Shown: in pieces, positions 1 to 7,683 of the stretch
Numbering within the stretch: position 1 is the stretch's first letter
Layout: each line of letters starts with the position of its first letter
NCBI GenBank assembly: GCA_015258265.1
Contig: JABZIP010000027.1
Coordinates: 1-12,838, forward strand
From: Clostridiales bacterium
GTDB taxonomy: Bacteria > Bacillota > Clostridia > Peptostreptococcales > Anaerovoracaceae
DNA: 12,838 bases
Direction: 5' to 3'
Program-made: the position numbers and the translations under genes
Notes under the pieces: generated by a model
The model's input: only the letters and a program-made list of their open reading frames with translations
What the model was told of the DNA's origin: nothing
Database searches by the model: none

Positions 1-1
1 A

Positions 2-181
2 AAAGATACGGATCCCACTATGGCATCGCTCCTGATGAGTTTGGAATCGGTATTTGCATTGCTGGCAGGAATGGTGGCACTGCACGAAGTGATGAGTGGA
101 AGACAAATCTTGGGTTGCGCACTTATGTTTGCGGCTATAATAGTAGCGCAGTTACCTGAGAAAAAAACGAATAAGATATAG
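2..181 (+). CDS. EamA/DMT-superfamily transporter, C-terminal part only
   Basis: Only the last 59 codons are in the window; the gene begins to the left. The readable frame contains a DPTMASLLMSLESVFALLAG stretch, then a short loop with His-Glu, then a hydrophobic helix (LGCALMFAAIIVAQL) and a basic tail ending KKTNKI. This matches the last two membrane helices of EamA-domain (drug/metabolite transporter) proteins, where a 'sLEPVfA' helix, a conserved Glu and a final helix close the second EamA repeat. Such proteins usually export amino acids or related metabolites, but the substrate cannot be told from this piece. The chemoreceptor gene starts 17 bases after its TAG stop, with no terminator between them, so the two are probably co-transcribed. 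Confidence 0.8.
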   Translation, partial: KDTDPTMASLLMSLESVFALLAGMVALHEVMSGRQILGCALMFAAIIVAQLPEKKTNKI

Positions 182-187
182 ACTGGA

Positions 188-193
188 TGGAGG
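188..193 (+). promoter_or_regulatory. Ribosome binding site that sets the chemoreceptor start
   Basis: TGGAGG lies 5 bases before the ATG at 199. An in-frame ATG at 187 overlaps this motif itself and has no ribosome binding site of its own at a proper distance. The ATG at 199 (protein beginning MKSIRTKI) is therefore the better start. Confidence 0.75.
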
Positions 194-198
194 CAAAA

Positions 199-2214
199 AT
201 GAAAAGCATTAGAACAAAAATTATTTTTTTCATAGGAGGATCGGTTTTGATTGGTATGCTCATATCAATCATAACATCTATGATTTTCCTAAATTGTGTT
301 TTGGGAAAAGAAAACACCGAGGTGGCTACGGCAAATTCAAAACTGGCATCTGACATAATAGACGAGTATATTATGAATTACCGTGCTACTACGGATACGC
401 TTGCAGCAAACGAGGCTATCAGGGAAATGCTTGCTGCGGATACGGATAGAAATAATTATACGGCAAACAGCAATTACAAATTGATATATAATACTTTAAA
501 TACGGTAATGCAAAGCGATTCCAATATAATGTCGGCATTCATAGCTAAAGCCGGAACGGATTTGGCATTTGACGGCGGCGATTGGTTATGCGATCCGGAA
601 TTTGATGTTACAACGCGAAGCTACTGGTTTGCGAGTTCGGACGACTTGTCAAGAGGATACATGGTTACGGAACCTTATCAGGATGTGGATACGGGTAAAA
701 TCGTTATTACGGTATCATCGCCGGTATATGCACCGGGCGGCAATAGTGTTGTCGGTGTTGCAGGAATAGATATTACAATAGACGAAGCGGGTAAAACCGT
801 ACTTGCAATAGAAACTCCGTATAATGCGGATAAGTCGGGTATCACATTGGTTTCAGCAGATGATGTAATTGTAGCAACTGAAGATGCGGATTTAGTTTTG
901 AAAAAATTTGAAGAGTCTGGAATTGACAGTAAATTTGTGCTTAAAGATACGGATGCGGCAAATTATAGCGGCAAAGTGAAAAAAGACGGAAAGACTTATT
1001 ATGTAAATACAGTCAAGTCGTCATTCACGGGCTGGAAGGTATTGTTCGAAATAGAATCATCCGAATTTCTGAAAGGGACGCATGCGGTTTTAAGAGATGT
1101 ACTGATAATCAACATATTGATATTGATAGCTCTTACTGCGATATTCCTTGCATTCGCATCGCGCATAGTAAAGCCGCTTACTCAGCTGAACGGTATGGCA
1201 AAGGCTATTGCAGCAGGGGATCTTGATACGGTAATCAAAATTCCGGGACGCGACGAGAGTGCGCAACTTGCAGATTCGCTTTACGATTTGGTACAAAGGC
1301 TTAAGAAAAATCTCGATTACATAGATGAGATTTATAGAAATTTACAAAGATTTGCAAACGGCTATCTCAAGATTGAATTAAAAGAGGCATATGACGGCGA
1401 ATTTGCAAAATTAAAAACCGAGCTTCAACAGGTTTCGGACATATTCACAGAAACTATCGGCGATATTATGAAAACATCGGGAATGCTTGCGACAGCATCA
1501 GAAGGAATATCGAGTACTTCGCAGGTGATTGCGGAAGGTGCGGCGAAACAGTCGAGTACTACTGAGGAACTTGTTGCCACTATAAACGAGCTGTCAAACA
1601 ATGTCGAACAAAATGCAAATAATGCGGTAGCTTCTTCAAAGCAAGTGAAATTGGTTGGAGATGTTGCGGCGCAAAGCAATGTTCAAATGAAAGAAATGAT
1701 AGCGGCGATAGATGAAATAAACGACAAATCATCTGAGATAGGTAAAATTATAAAGGTTATCGAGGATATTGCGTTCCAGACAAATATACTTGCACTTAAT
1801 GCGGCCGTTGAGGCTGCAAGAGCGGGTGAAGCGGGAAAAGGATTTGCAGTAGTAGCGGATGAAGTTAGAAATCTTGCAAGCAAGTCCGCGGAAGCTGCGA
1901 AGGATACAACTATTTTGATAGAAGAAACTGTAAGAGCTGTTGAAAACGGAACTGCCATTGCAAATATAACGGGAGAAAAGCTGGAAGAAGTTGTAGATGG
2001 CGTAACGGGAACTGTCGAGTTGATAAATCAGATATCCGAAGCTACGGTTGAAGAAGCTGCAACTATCAAGACAATTCTTTCCGGTGTCGAGCATATAAGT
2101 GAAGTCGTTCAAAACAATGCCGCAAACATAGAAGAAACTACGGCAGCGAGCGAAGAACTTGCTTCACAAGCTATAACTTTAGACAAAGTAGTGAAAAAAT
2201 TCAAAAACGATTAA
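199..2214 (+). CDS. Methyl-accepting chemotaxis protein with dCache sensor
   Basis: A 671-residue transmembrane chemoreceptor that would signal to CheA/CheW to steer motility. Layout from the ATG at 199: membrane helix at about residues 9-32; extracellular double-Cache ligand domain at about 35-295; second membrane helix at about 299-321; HAMP at about 322-375; cytoplasmic coiled-coil signalling domain to the end. The hairpin tip is unmistakable at about 522-560 (IAFQTNILALNAAVEAARAG, then GFAVVADEVRNLA). In the Cache domain, R140..W143-F144, Y160-x-D162 followed by TG, and G189-x-D191 resemble the residues that bind amino acids in the dCache_1AA group. This comparison is from memory and not aligned, so the ligand is an inference. 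The protein ends KKFKND and has no NWETF-type CheR-docking tail. It sits directly upstream of an amino acid ABC importer, which fits amino acid sensing. The family call is certain; the ligand is not. Confidence 0.96.
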   Translation: MKSIRTKIIFFIGGSVLIGMLISIITSMIFLNCVLGKENTEVATANSKLASDIIDEYIMNYRATTDTLAANEAIREMLAADTDRNNYTANSNYKLIYNTLNTVMQSDSNIMSAFIAKAGTDLAFDGGDWLCDPEFDVTTRSYWFASSDDLSRGYMVTEPYQDVDTGKIVITVSSPVYAPGGNSVVGVAGIDITIDEAGKTVLAIETPYNADKSGITLVSADDVIVATEDADLVLKKFEESGIDSKFVLKDTDAANYSGKVKKDGKTYYVNTVKSSFTGWKVLFEIESSEFLKGTHAVLRDVLIINILILIALTAIFLAFASRIVKPLTQLNGMAKAIAAGDLDTVIKIPGRDESAQLADSLYDLVQRLKKNLDYIDEIYRNLQRFANGYLKIELKEAYDGEFAKLKTELQQVSDIFTETIGDIMKTSGMLATASEGISSTSQVIAEGAAKQSSTTEELVATINELSNNVEQNANNAVASSKQVKLVGDVAAQSNVQMKEMIAAIDEINDKSSEIGKIIKVIEDIAFQTNILALNAAVEAARAGEAGKGFAVVADEVRNLASKSAEAAKDTTILIEETVRAVENGTAIANITGEKLEEVVDGVTGTVELINQISEATVEEAATIKTILSGVEHISEVVQNNAANIEETTAASEELASQAITLDKVVKKFKND

Positions 2215-2222
2215 ATAATTTA

Positions 2223-2241
2223 GTTTTTTTCACAAAAAAAC
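2223..2241. repeat. A/T-only inverted repeat between chemoreceptor and livJ
   Basis: A G followed by seven T, a CAC loop, then seven A followed by a C form an 8-bp perfect inverted repeat. It lies 9 bases after the chemoreceptor stop and just ahead of the livJ promoter. With almost no GC pairs it would be a weak hairpin, so it is not a convincing intrinsic terminator. It may serve as an AT-rich upstream element or a weak terminator. Confidence 0.3.
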
Positions 2242-2242
2242 C

Positions 2243-2271
2243 TTTACTTTTGTATGATAAAGTTGTAAAAT
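2243..2271 (+). promoter_or_regulatory. Candidate sigma-A promoter for the liv-cob operon
   Basis: TTTACT at 2243-2248 and TAAAAT at 2266-2271 are separated by 17 bases, giving 4/6 and 5/6 matches to the vegetative consensus. Transcription would start near 2278, leaving a leader of about 36 bases. That leader is too short to hold a T-box, a cobalamin riboswitch or another large RNA switch. It would drive livJ and, by read-through of the hairpin at 3567, the following genes. Confidence 0.55.
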
Positions 2272-2313
2272 ATAAAACATCAAAATTTTATAGAAAAAAT
2301 AGGAGGAATTATT

Positions 2314-3546
2314 ATGAAAAAGCTATCGTTAATTTTGGTAGTTGTTTTGGGGCTTGCTGCATTCCTTACAGGTTGCACGGGCGGTAGTGGCGGAGAAGGC
2401 GGAAGTTCAAACTCCTCATCAACCGGCGCAGTTCCTGACGGCGATACGATAAAAATAGGAGTTTTCCAACCGACTACAGGTGAAAACGGCGGTGGCGGTA
2501 TGCAAGAGGTTCTTGGAATCAGATATGCAAACAAAGTTATGCCGACGATAGAATTAAATGGCAAGACATACAACATAGAGCTTGTCGAGGTAGACAATCA
2601 GTCCGACAAAGCAGCAGCGGTAACTGCAGCTCAAACATTGATAAGTAAGGGCGTTATGGCAGTTCTCGGTTCCTACGGTTCCGGAGTATCCATAGCGGCA
2701 GGAGATACGTTCAAATCAAACTTGGTACCTGCAGTTGGATGCTCTTGCACTAATCCTCAGGTTACAAAGGGTAATGAATTCTATTACAGAGTTTGCTTCC
2801 TCGATCCGTTCCAAGGAAAGGTAATGGCTACTTACGCAATAGATGAAGGCTTCAAAAAAGCGGCTGTAATAAACCAGAATGGTGATGACTATTCTACAGG
2901 ACTTGCAGGTTTCTTCAAAAAAGCATTTGTTGAACTTGGTGGAGAAATCGTTGCAGAAGAAACATACCAGACAAATGAGTCCGATTTCAATGCGATATTG
3001 ACAAAGATAAAATCAACAAAACCGGATTGTATCTTCATTCCGTCTTCAATCAATACAGCGTCTCTTATCATACCGCAGATAAAGGCGAACGGAATACAGG
3101 CTAAGATATTGGCAGGCGATACTTGGGAAAATGCAAGTATAATGTCTAAGGATGCAGTAGGTGTAGCATTTTCTACATTCTTTGATGAAAACGACACATC
3201 AAACCCTGTAGCTAAAGAGTTTGTAACAGGATTTAAGGCATATATCAATTCCAATCCTGAAAATGTTAAAAAGAATGCGGATACGGATACGGTAGCAGCT
3301 ATGTCTGCACTATCTTATGACTCATACCTTGCAGTTTACAATGCACTTAAGGCATTGGACGGAAAAGAACTTAATTCAGTTGCTATCAAAGACGCTCTCA
3401 AAACAGTTGAGTTTGACGGTGTTACAGGACATATAAAATTTGACGAAAACGGCGATGCTATTAAGAATGTTGCATTTATCAAGACAATAAGTCCTGAATC
3501 TTTACAATCAAAAGAATTTAAGTTCGTTAAGAAACAGACTGTTTAA
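2314..3546 (+). CDS. livJ: Branched-chain amino acid type ABC transporter, substrate-binding lipoprotein
   Basis: A 410-residue extracytoplasmic binding protein of the LivJ/LivK (periplasmic binding fold type I) family that delivers substrate to LivHM. A lipoprotein signal peptide is clear: MKK, a hydrophobic core, and lipobox L18-T-G-C21. The mature protein would be anchored by lipidated Cys21, followed by a flexible Gly/Ser-rich linker to about residue 40. The fold begins with IKIGVFQPTTGENGGGG and continues through an SCTNPQVT stretch and GDDYSTG, both typical landmarks of the family. A strong AGGAGG at 2301-2306 sits 7 bases before the ATG. The gene has its own promoter and is separated from livH by a strong hairpin, an arrangement that usually gives more binding protein than permease. 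Leucine/isoleucine/valine is the default substrate, but this family also binds other amino acids, amides or urea, so specificity is not settled. Confidence 0.93.
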   Translation: MKKLSLILVVVLGLAAFLTGCTGGSGGEGGSSNSSSTGAVPDGDTIKIGVFQPTTGENGGGGMQEVLGIRYANKVMPTIELNGKTYNIELVEVDNQSDKAAAVTAAQTLISKGVMAVLGSYGSGVSIAAGDTFKSNLVPAVGCSCTNPQVTKGNEFYYRVCFLDPFQGKVMATYAIDEGFKKAAVINQNGDDYSTGLAGFFKKAFVELGGEIVAEETYQTNESDFNAILTKIKSTKPDCIFIPSSINTASLIIPQIKANGIQAKILAGDTWENASIMSKDAVGVAFSTFFDENDTSNPVAKEFVTGFKAYINSNPENVKKNADTDTVAAMSALSYDSYLAVYNALKALDGKELNSVAIKDALKTVEFDGVTGHIKFDENGDAIKNVAFIKTISPESLQSKEFKFVKKQTV

Positions 3547-3566
3547 TTTGGAACTGATAATCTAAC

Positions 3567-3606
3567 CAAATACAAGGTGGAGGCACATGCCTCCACCTTG
3601 TATTTG
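3567..3606 (+). terminator. Perfect 18-bp stem-loop between livJ and livH (leaky terminator or mRNA stabiliser)
   Basis: Bases 3567-3584 pair without a mismatch with 3589-3606 around an ACAT loop. The GC-rich core (AAGGTGGAGGC and its complement) is flanked by A-rich sequence on the left and T-rich sequence on the right (TTGTATTTG), so the U-rich tract lies inside the lower stem. No T-run follows. It begins 20 bases after the livJ stop and ends 28 bases before the livH start. It could act as a partial intrinsic terminator or as a 3'-end protector for the livJ message; either would raise binding protein relative to permease. Confidence 0.8.
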
Positions 3607-3634
3607 AGATAATAAAAAGTAAGGGGGATTTGAA

Positions 3635-4522
3635 ATGACACTCGAGGCGTTTTTTTCGTATTGCCTTGCGGGTATGTCAATAGGGGGCATTTATGCATTG
3701 ATTGCCATAGGGTATACAATGGTTTACGGCATACTTAGACTTATAAATTTTGCACATGGCGACATATTTATGATGGCAGCGTACTTTATGATTATCGCTA
3801 TGGTAAATCATCAGATACCTTGGTATATTTCTATGGTAATAATGATTGTAAGCACTATACTTCTGGGAGTTGTTATAGAAAAACTCGCATATAAACCGCT
3901 TAGAAATGCACCAAGAATGTCGATAATGATTTCGGCTATCGGAGTTTCATATTTACTTCAAAACTTGGCAACATACCTTTTTTCTGCGCTTCCAAAGCAA
4001 TATCCAGCTATACCGCTGCTAAATAAAACGATATATCTGGGCAATGTTTCAACCTCGGTTGTAACATTTATAACACCTATAGTTACGATTGCTTCGGTAA
4101 TAGTTTTAGTCCTTTTGATTAAGTACACCAAAATCGGTATGGCTATGAGGGCGGTATCTAAGGATTTTGAGGCGGCTCAGTTAATGGGAATCAAGATTAA
4201 CAATGTAATCAGCTTCACATTTGTAATAGGTTGTTTTTTGGCTGCAATAGGCTCTACGCTGTATTTCACACCAAGATCGTCAGTATTCCCTCTTGCGGGT
4301 TCGCTTCCGGGCCTAAAATGCTTCATAGCAGCTGTGTTTGGAGGTATAGGTAGTATACCGGGTGCTGTTGTAGGCGGATTTTTAATAGGTTTTTCCGAAA
4401 CGATAATAAAAGCGGCGGGATATTCGGAATTTAGCGATGTATTTACATTCATACTTTTGATTGCAGTGCTTATGTTCAAACCTACAGGATTATTTGGACA
4501 GACTTTGGCGGAGAAGGTGTAA
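3635..4522 (+). CDS. livH: Branched-chain amino acid ABC transporter permease LivH
   Basis: A 295-residue polytopic inner membrane protein, the usual LivH length, forming half of the import channel with LivM. The N-terminal GMSIGGIYALIAIGYTMVYG followed by LRLINFAHGDIFMM is the LivH hallmark. Hydrophobic helices run through the whole protein. The ATPase-contacting cytoplasmic loop is visible as MRAVSKDFEAAQLMGIKIN, followed by a helix reading SFTFVIGCFLAAIGSTLY. The gene is preceded by AGGGGG at 3622-3627, 7 bases before the ATG. Its stop is 2 bases before the livM start, so the two permeases are almost certainly translated together. Confidence 0.96.
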   Translation: MTLEAFFSYCLAGMSIGGIYALIAIGYTMVYGILRLINFAHGDIFMMAAYFMIIAMVNHQIPWYISMVIMIVSTILLGVVIEKLAYKPLRNAPRMSIMISAIGVSYLLQNLATYLFSALPKQYPAIPLLNKTIYLGNVSTSVVTFITPIVTIASVIVLVLLIKYTKIGMAMRAVSKDFEAAQLMGIKINNVISFTFVIGCFLAAIGSTLYFTPRSSVFPLAGSLPGLKCFIAAVFGGIGSIPGAVVGGFLIGFSETIIKAAGYSEFSDVFTFILLIAVLMFKPTGLFGQTLAEKV

Positions 4523-4524
4523 TC

Positions 4525-5595
4525 ATGGCAGTAAAAAAGAAAGTAATATTAAATTTAATAGCACTTGCAGTATTTACTGTAATTTTAATGTTGGTAAAGA
4601 ATTTTTCGGGACCGACTTCCATGCTGCCTTCGGTATTACAACTTGGAGTTATATATGCACTGGCAGCAGTTTCAATGAACCTACTTAACGGTTTTACAGG
4701 GCTGTTTTCATTGGGGCAGGCGGGTTTTATGGCGATAGGCGCATATGTATTTGCGGTTTTGACGATTCCTGTTGCTGATAAGCCGAGCGTATATTATCTT
4801 TATGGTGTGGCTGCGCCGCTAGAAAATGTGCAGCTTTTGCCGATTGTAGCTTTAGTTGTTGCTGGTTTGGTAGCTGCACTCTTTGCGGCTGTTATAGGTG
4901 CGCCTGTATTGCGTCTTCGGAGCGACTATTTTGCGATAGCAACATTGGGATTTGCTGAAATTGTTAGAATTTTAGTGGCAAGTTCACTATTTAATCGAAT
5001 TACAAACGGATCGCTCGGATTAAAAATGATACCGGGTTTTTCGTCGTTCTATTCACCTTTTATAGTTGTGGGAATTTGTATATTTGTAGTTGTGCTTTTG
5101 ATAAACAGTTCGTATGGACGAGCGTTCAAAGCAATCCGTGAAGATGAGATTGCGGCGGAAGCTATGGGAATAAATCTGTCAAAGCATAAACAAATTTCGT
5201 TTATTATAAGCTCGTTTTTTGCAGGAATTTCCGGTGCGCTGCTAGCTATGTATCTAGGTGCGGTAACATCAACTACATTCCCTATAATGCTAACTTACAA
5301 CATTTTACTTATCGTTGTAATAGGCGGAATCGGAAGTGTTACGGGCAGCATAATATCTTCATTTTTAGTTATAGCCGCAAAAGAGTGGTGGTTGCGTTTC
5401 CTTGACGAAACGATGTATATAGGTGATTTTCAAGTTCCTTTGTTAAAAACGGGATTTAGAATGGTTGTTTTTTCTGTAATCCTAATGGTAGTGGTGCTGT
5501 TCTGGAGAAAAGGTATCATGGGACAAAAGGAATTTACATGGGAAGGACTTTTCTCTTTCTTTAAAAAAATACGAAAAAGTAAGGAGGCTGCGTAA
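4525..5595 (+). CDS. livM: Branched-chain amino acid ABC transporter permease LivM
   Basis: A 356-residue polytopic membrane protein, the second half of the import channel. Family landmarks are LGVIYALAAVSMNLLNGFTG and FSLGQAGFMAIGAYVFAVL near the N-terminus, LRLRSDYFAIATLGFAEIVR in the middle, and the ATPase-coupling loop FKAIREDEIAAEAMGINLSK. The length is normal for a Firmicute LivM. The start follows livH by 2 bases, with GGAGAAGG inside the end of livH as ribosome binding site. The end carries a basic KKIRKSKEAA tail, and its TAA shares one base with the livG ATG. Confidence 0.96.
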   Translation: MAVKKKVILNLIALAVFTVILMLVKNFSGPTSMLPSVLQLGVIYALAAVSMNLLNGFTGLFSLGQAGFMAIGAYVFAVLTIPVADKPSVYYLYGVAAPLENVQLLPIVALVVAGLVAALFAAVIGAPVLRLRSDYFAIATLGFAEIVRILVASSLFNRITNGSLGLKMIPGFSSFYSPFIVVGICIFVVVLLINSSYGRAFKAIREDEIAAEAMGINLSKHKQISFIISSFFAGISGALLAMYLGAVTSTTFPIMLTYNILLIVVIGGIGSVTGSIISSFLVIAAKEWWLRFLDETMYIGDFQVPLLKTGFRMVVFSVILMVVVLFWRKGIMGQKEFTWEGLFSFFKKIRKSKEAA

Positions 5596-6437
5596 TGAGC
5601 GAAAAAGAAACCTTGCTACGAGTTTCCGATGCAACGATGCAATTTGGAGGTGTCGTTGCTGTAAACAATTTGAATTTGGAAGTAAAAAAAGGCGAGATTA
5701 TAGGACTTATAGGACCTAATGGCGCGGGAAAAACTACTGCATTTAATATTATTACAGGAGTTTATGCACCGACAAACGGAGAAGTCTATTTTGACGGCAA
5801 TATCATAATTTCCAACACGCCTAGGGGAAATATGAAAAAAATATATCAGGGAGAAAACCTTGGCAAATACGACAAGGTGATAGAGCCTACGCCCGATACA
5901 ATTACCAAAAGAGGTATTGCAAGGACATTCCAAAATATACGACTTTTCAAGGATTTAACGGTTTTTGAAAATGTACTTATAGCAAAACATTTGCATTTGA
6001 AGGCAAATATATTTTCGGCTACATTTAGGATGAATCATAAAGAAGAAGCGCAAATGCGTAGGGAAACGATGGAGCTTTTGGAAATATTGGATCTTGCTGA
6101 AAACAAGGACGATATAGCGACTTCGCTTCCTTATGGTAAGCAAAGACATCTTGAAATTGCAAGGGCGCTTGCAACAAATCCTAAGCTGCTCCTTTTGGAC
6201 GAACCTGCAGCAGGAATGAATCCTCAAGAATCGGATGAACTCAAGGACTTCGTAGCCAAGTTGCGAGATGATTTTGACTTGTCGATACTTACTATTGAAC
6301 ACCATATGCAATTTGTAATGGGAATTTGCGATAGAATTTATGTTTTAGACTACGGCAAGCTGATAGCGGAAGGCGTCCCAAGCGAAATACAGAAAAATCC
6401 TAAGGTAATAGAGGCGTATTTGGGGGTGGATGCATAA
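5595..6437 (+). CDS. livG: Branched-chain amino acid ABC transporter ATP-binding protein LivG
   Basis: A 280-residue cytoplasmic ATPase that powers import with LivF. Walker A is G40-PNGAGKT-47, the signature is the LivG-type L178-PYGK-182 followed by QRHLEIARALAT, and Walker B ends in D202-E203 with EPAAGMNP. The switch histidine lies in TIEHHM. The LivG-type C-terminus is present (LDYGKLIAEG, then IEAYLG). Between the first subdomain (FDG at 66-68) and the Q-loop motif ARTFQN (109-114) there are about 24 more residues than in Escherichia coli LivG, with a Lys/Tyr/Gly-rich stretch at about 78-95. The ATG overlaps the livM stop (TAATG), with AGGAGG at 5582-5587. Confidence 0.97.
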   Translation: MSEKETLLRVSDATMQFGGVVAVNNLNLEVKKGEIIGLIGPNGAGKTTAFNIITGVYAPTNGEVYFDGNIIISNTPRGNMKKIYQGENLGKYDKVIEPTPDTITKRGIARTFQNIRLFKDLTVFENVLIAKHLHLKANIFSATFRMNHKEEAQMRRETMELLEILDLAENKDDIATSLPYGKQRHLEIARALATNPKLLLLDEPAAGMNPQESDELKDFVAKLRDDFDLSILTIEHHMQFVMGICDRIYVLDYGKLIAEGVPSEIQKNPKVIEAYLGVDA

Positions 6438-7141
6438 TGCTTAAAATTGAAAATTTAAATGTATATTATGGCGGAATTCACGCTTTATGCGGTATCAATC
6501 TTGAAATTCCGGATAAGAAAATAATCTCCTTAATCGGAGCGAACGGGGCAGGAAAAAGCACAACTCTCAAAGCAATCATGGGACTTGTAACCAAAAGCGA
6601 AGGGAGCGTGTATTTTAACGATGTCGACATTACCAAAAGGCAGACAAAGGATATAGTGGCTTCCGGTGTCGTTTTGTGTCCCGAAGGCAGACGCGTATTT
6701 CCGGATTTAACCGTAGCTGAGAATTTGACTTTGGGAGCGTATCTTCGAAAAGATAAAGAAGAATTGAAAAAAGATAAACAGTGGGTTTATGAGCTTTTTC
6801 CAAGACTCTATGAAAGGCATTGGCAGCAAGCCGGCACTTTGTCCGGAGGAGAGCAGCAGATGCTTGCAGTAGGACGGGCAATTATGAGTAAGCCGAAGCT
6901 GCTGATGCTTGACGAACCTTCGCTTGGACTTGCACCGCTTGTGGTAAAAGATATTTTTAATATTATACAAGAAATAAATAAAGCGGGCGTAAATATACTT
7001 TTGATAGAACAAAATGCTAAGGCTGCATTGGAAATTGCAGATTATGCTTATGTGGTTGAAACCGGACATATTACACTTGAGGGAACAGGTGCAGAGCTTC
7101 TTGCAAGCGATGAAGTCAGAAAGGCATATTTGGGCGAATAA
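6437..7141 (+). CDS. livF: Branched-chain amino acid ABC transporter ATP-binding protein LivF
   Basis: A 234-residue ATPase, the normal LivF length and partner of LivG. Walker A is G34-ANGAGKS-41, the signature is L135-SGGE-139 followed by QQMLAVGRAIM, and Walker B ends in D159-E160 with EPSLGLAP, the LivF form. The N-terminal LNVYYGGIHALCGINLEI and LCPEGRRVFPDLTVAENL are also typical. The ATG overlaps the livG stop in TAATG, and the livF stop in turn overlaps the cobU ATG in the same way. There is therefore no transcriptional break between the importer and the B12 genes. Confidence 0.97.
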   Translation: MLKIENLNVYYGGIHALCGINLEIPDKKIISLIGANGAGKSTTLKAIMGLVTKSEGSVYFNDVDITKRQTKDIVASGVVLCPEGRRVFPDLTVAENLTLGAYLRKDKEELKKDKQWVYELFPRLYERHWQQAGTLSGGEQQMLAVGRAIMSKPKLLMLDEPSLGLAPLVVKDIFNIIQEINKAGVNILLIEQNAKAALEIADYAYVVETGHITLEGTGAELLASDEVRKAYLGE

Positions 7142-7683
7142 TGAACACATTTGTGAGCGGTGGCTGCAAAAATGGAAAGTCTATGTTTGCACAGCACAAG
7201 GCACTTGAGTTGGCACGCCAAAAGCAAGTTCCTCTTTACTATGTAGCTACGATGATACCGGCAGATGGGGAAGACGATGCAAGAATCAAGAGGCATAGAA
7301 AAGAACGGGCAGGTTGGGGCTTTGAAACGATTGAACAGGGACTTGACATATGCAAGCTGCTAAAAAGGAACGGTGTCGATTCTAACGGGGTGTTTCTTTT
7401 GGATAGCGTTACGGCACTACTTTCAAACGAGATGTTTGCAAAAGGCATCGTCGATTCTGATGCGGGAGTCAGGACGGCAAATGGACTTTGTGAATTTGCG
7501 AAAAAAACAGGAAACACGATTTTTGTTTCCGATTTTCTTTATGGCGAAATGACGATGTACGACGATATTACGGAAACATACAGGAGGTTTTTGGCACAAA
7601 TTGACCGACAGCTTGCTGCAGTTTGCGAAAATGTGGTAGAATATTCTTATGGGATTCCACTTTATTATAAGGAGGGAAAATGA
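7141..7683 (+). CDS. cobU: Adenosylcobinamide kinase / adenosylcobinamide-phosphate guanylyltransferase
   Basis: A 180-residue CobU-family enzyme. It phosphorylates adenosylcobinamide and then transfers GMP from GTP, giving AdoCbi-GDP for CobS. The P-loop G7-GCKNGKS-14 is intact. R48-I-K-R-H52 followed by KER matches the conserved RIxxHxxxR region holding the guanylylated histidine (His46 in the Salmonella enzyme). E62-T-I-E-Q and LLDSVTALLSNEMF follow as expected. The C-terminal third differs from the classic form: where most CobU proteins have SNEVGxGIVP, this one reads VSDFLYGEMTMYDDITETYR. I recall this variant in clostridial CobU proteins but could not check it. The gene starts inside the livF stop (TAATG). 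Its own stop overlaps the cobS start (ATGA), with AAGGAGGG at 7669-7676 serving cobS. Confidence 0.88.
   Translation: MNTFVSGGCKNGKSMFAQHKALELARQKQVPLYYVATMIPADGEDDARIKRHRKERAGWGFETIEQGLDICKLLKRNGVDSNGVFLLDSVTALLSNEMFAKGIVDSDAGVRTANGLCEFAKKTGNTIFVSDFLYGEMTMYDDITETYRRFLAQIDRQLAAVCENVVEYSYGIPLYYKEGK

Noticed and set aside
187..198. Upstream in-frame ATG for the chemoreceptor
   Set aside because: It overlaps the GGAGG that serves the ATG at 199 and has no ribosome binding site of its own.
1425..2112. Long open frames opposite the chemoreceptor signalling domain
   Set aside because: They are antisense to the highly conserved receptor hairpin, lack ribosome binding sites and encode no recognisable domain.
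3547..3634. Riboswitch or T-box controlling the permease and cob genes
   Set aside because: The gap is 88 bases and almost half is one simple hairpin; no B12-box or T-box-like conserved elements are visible.
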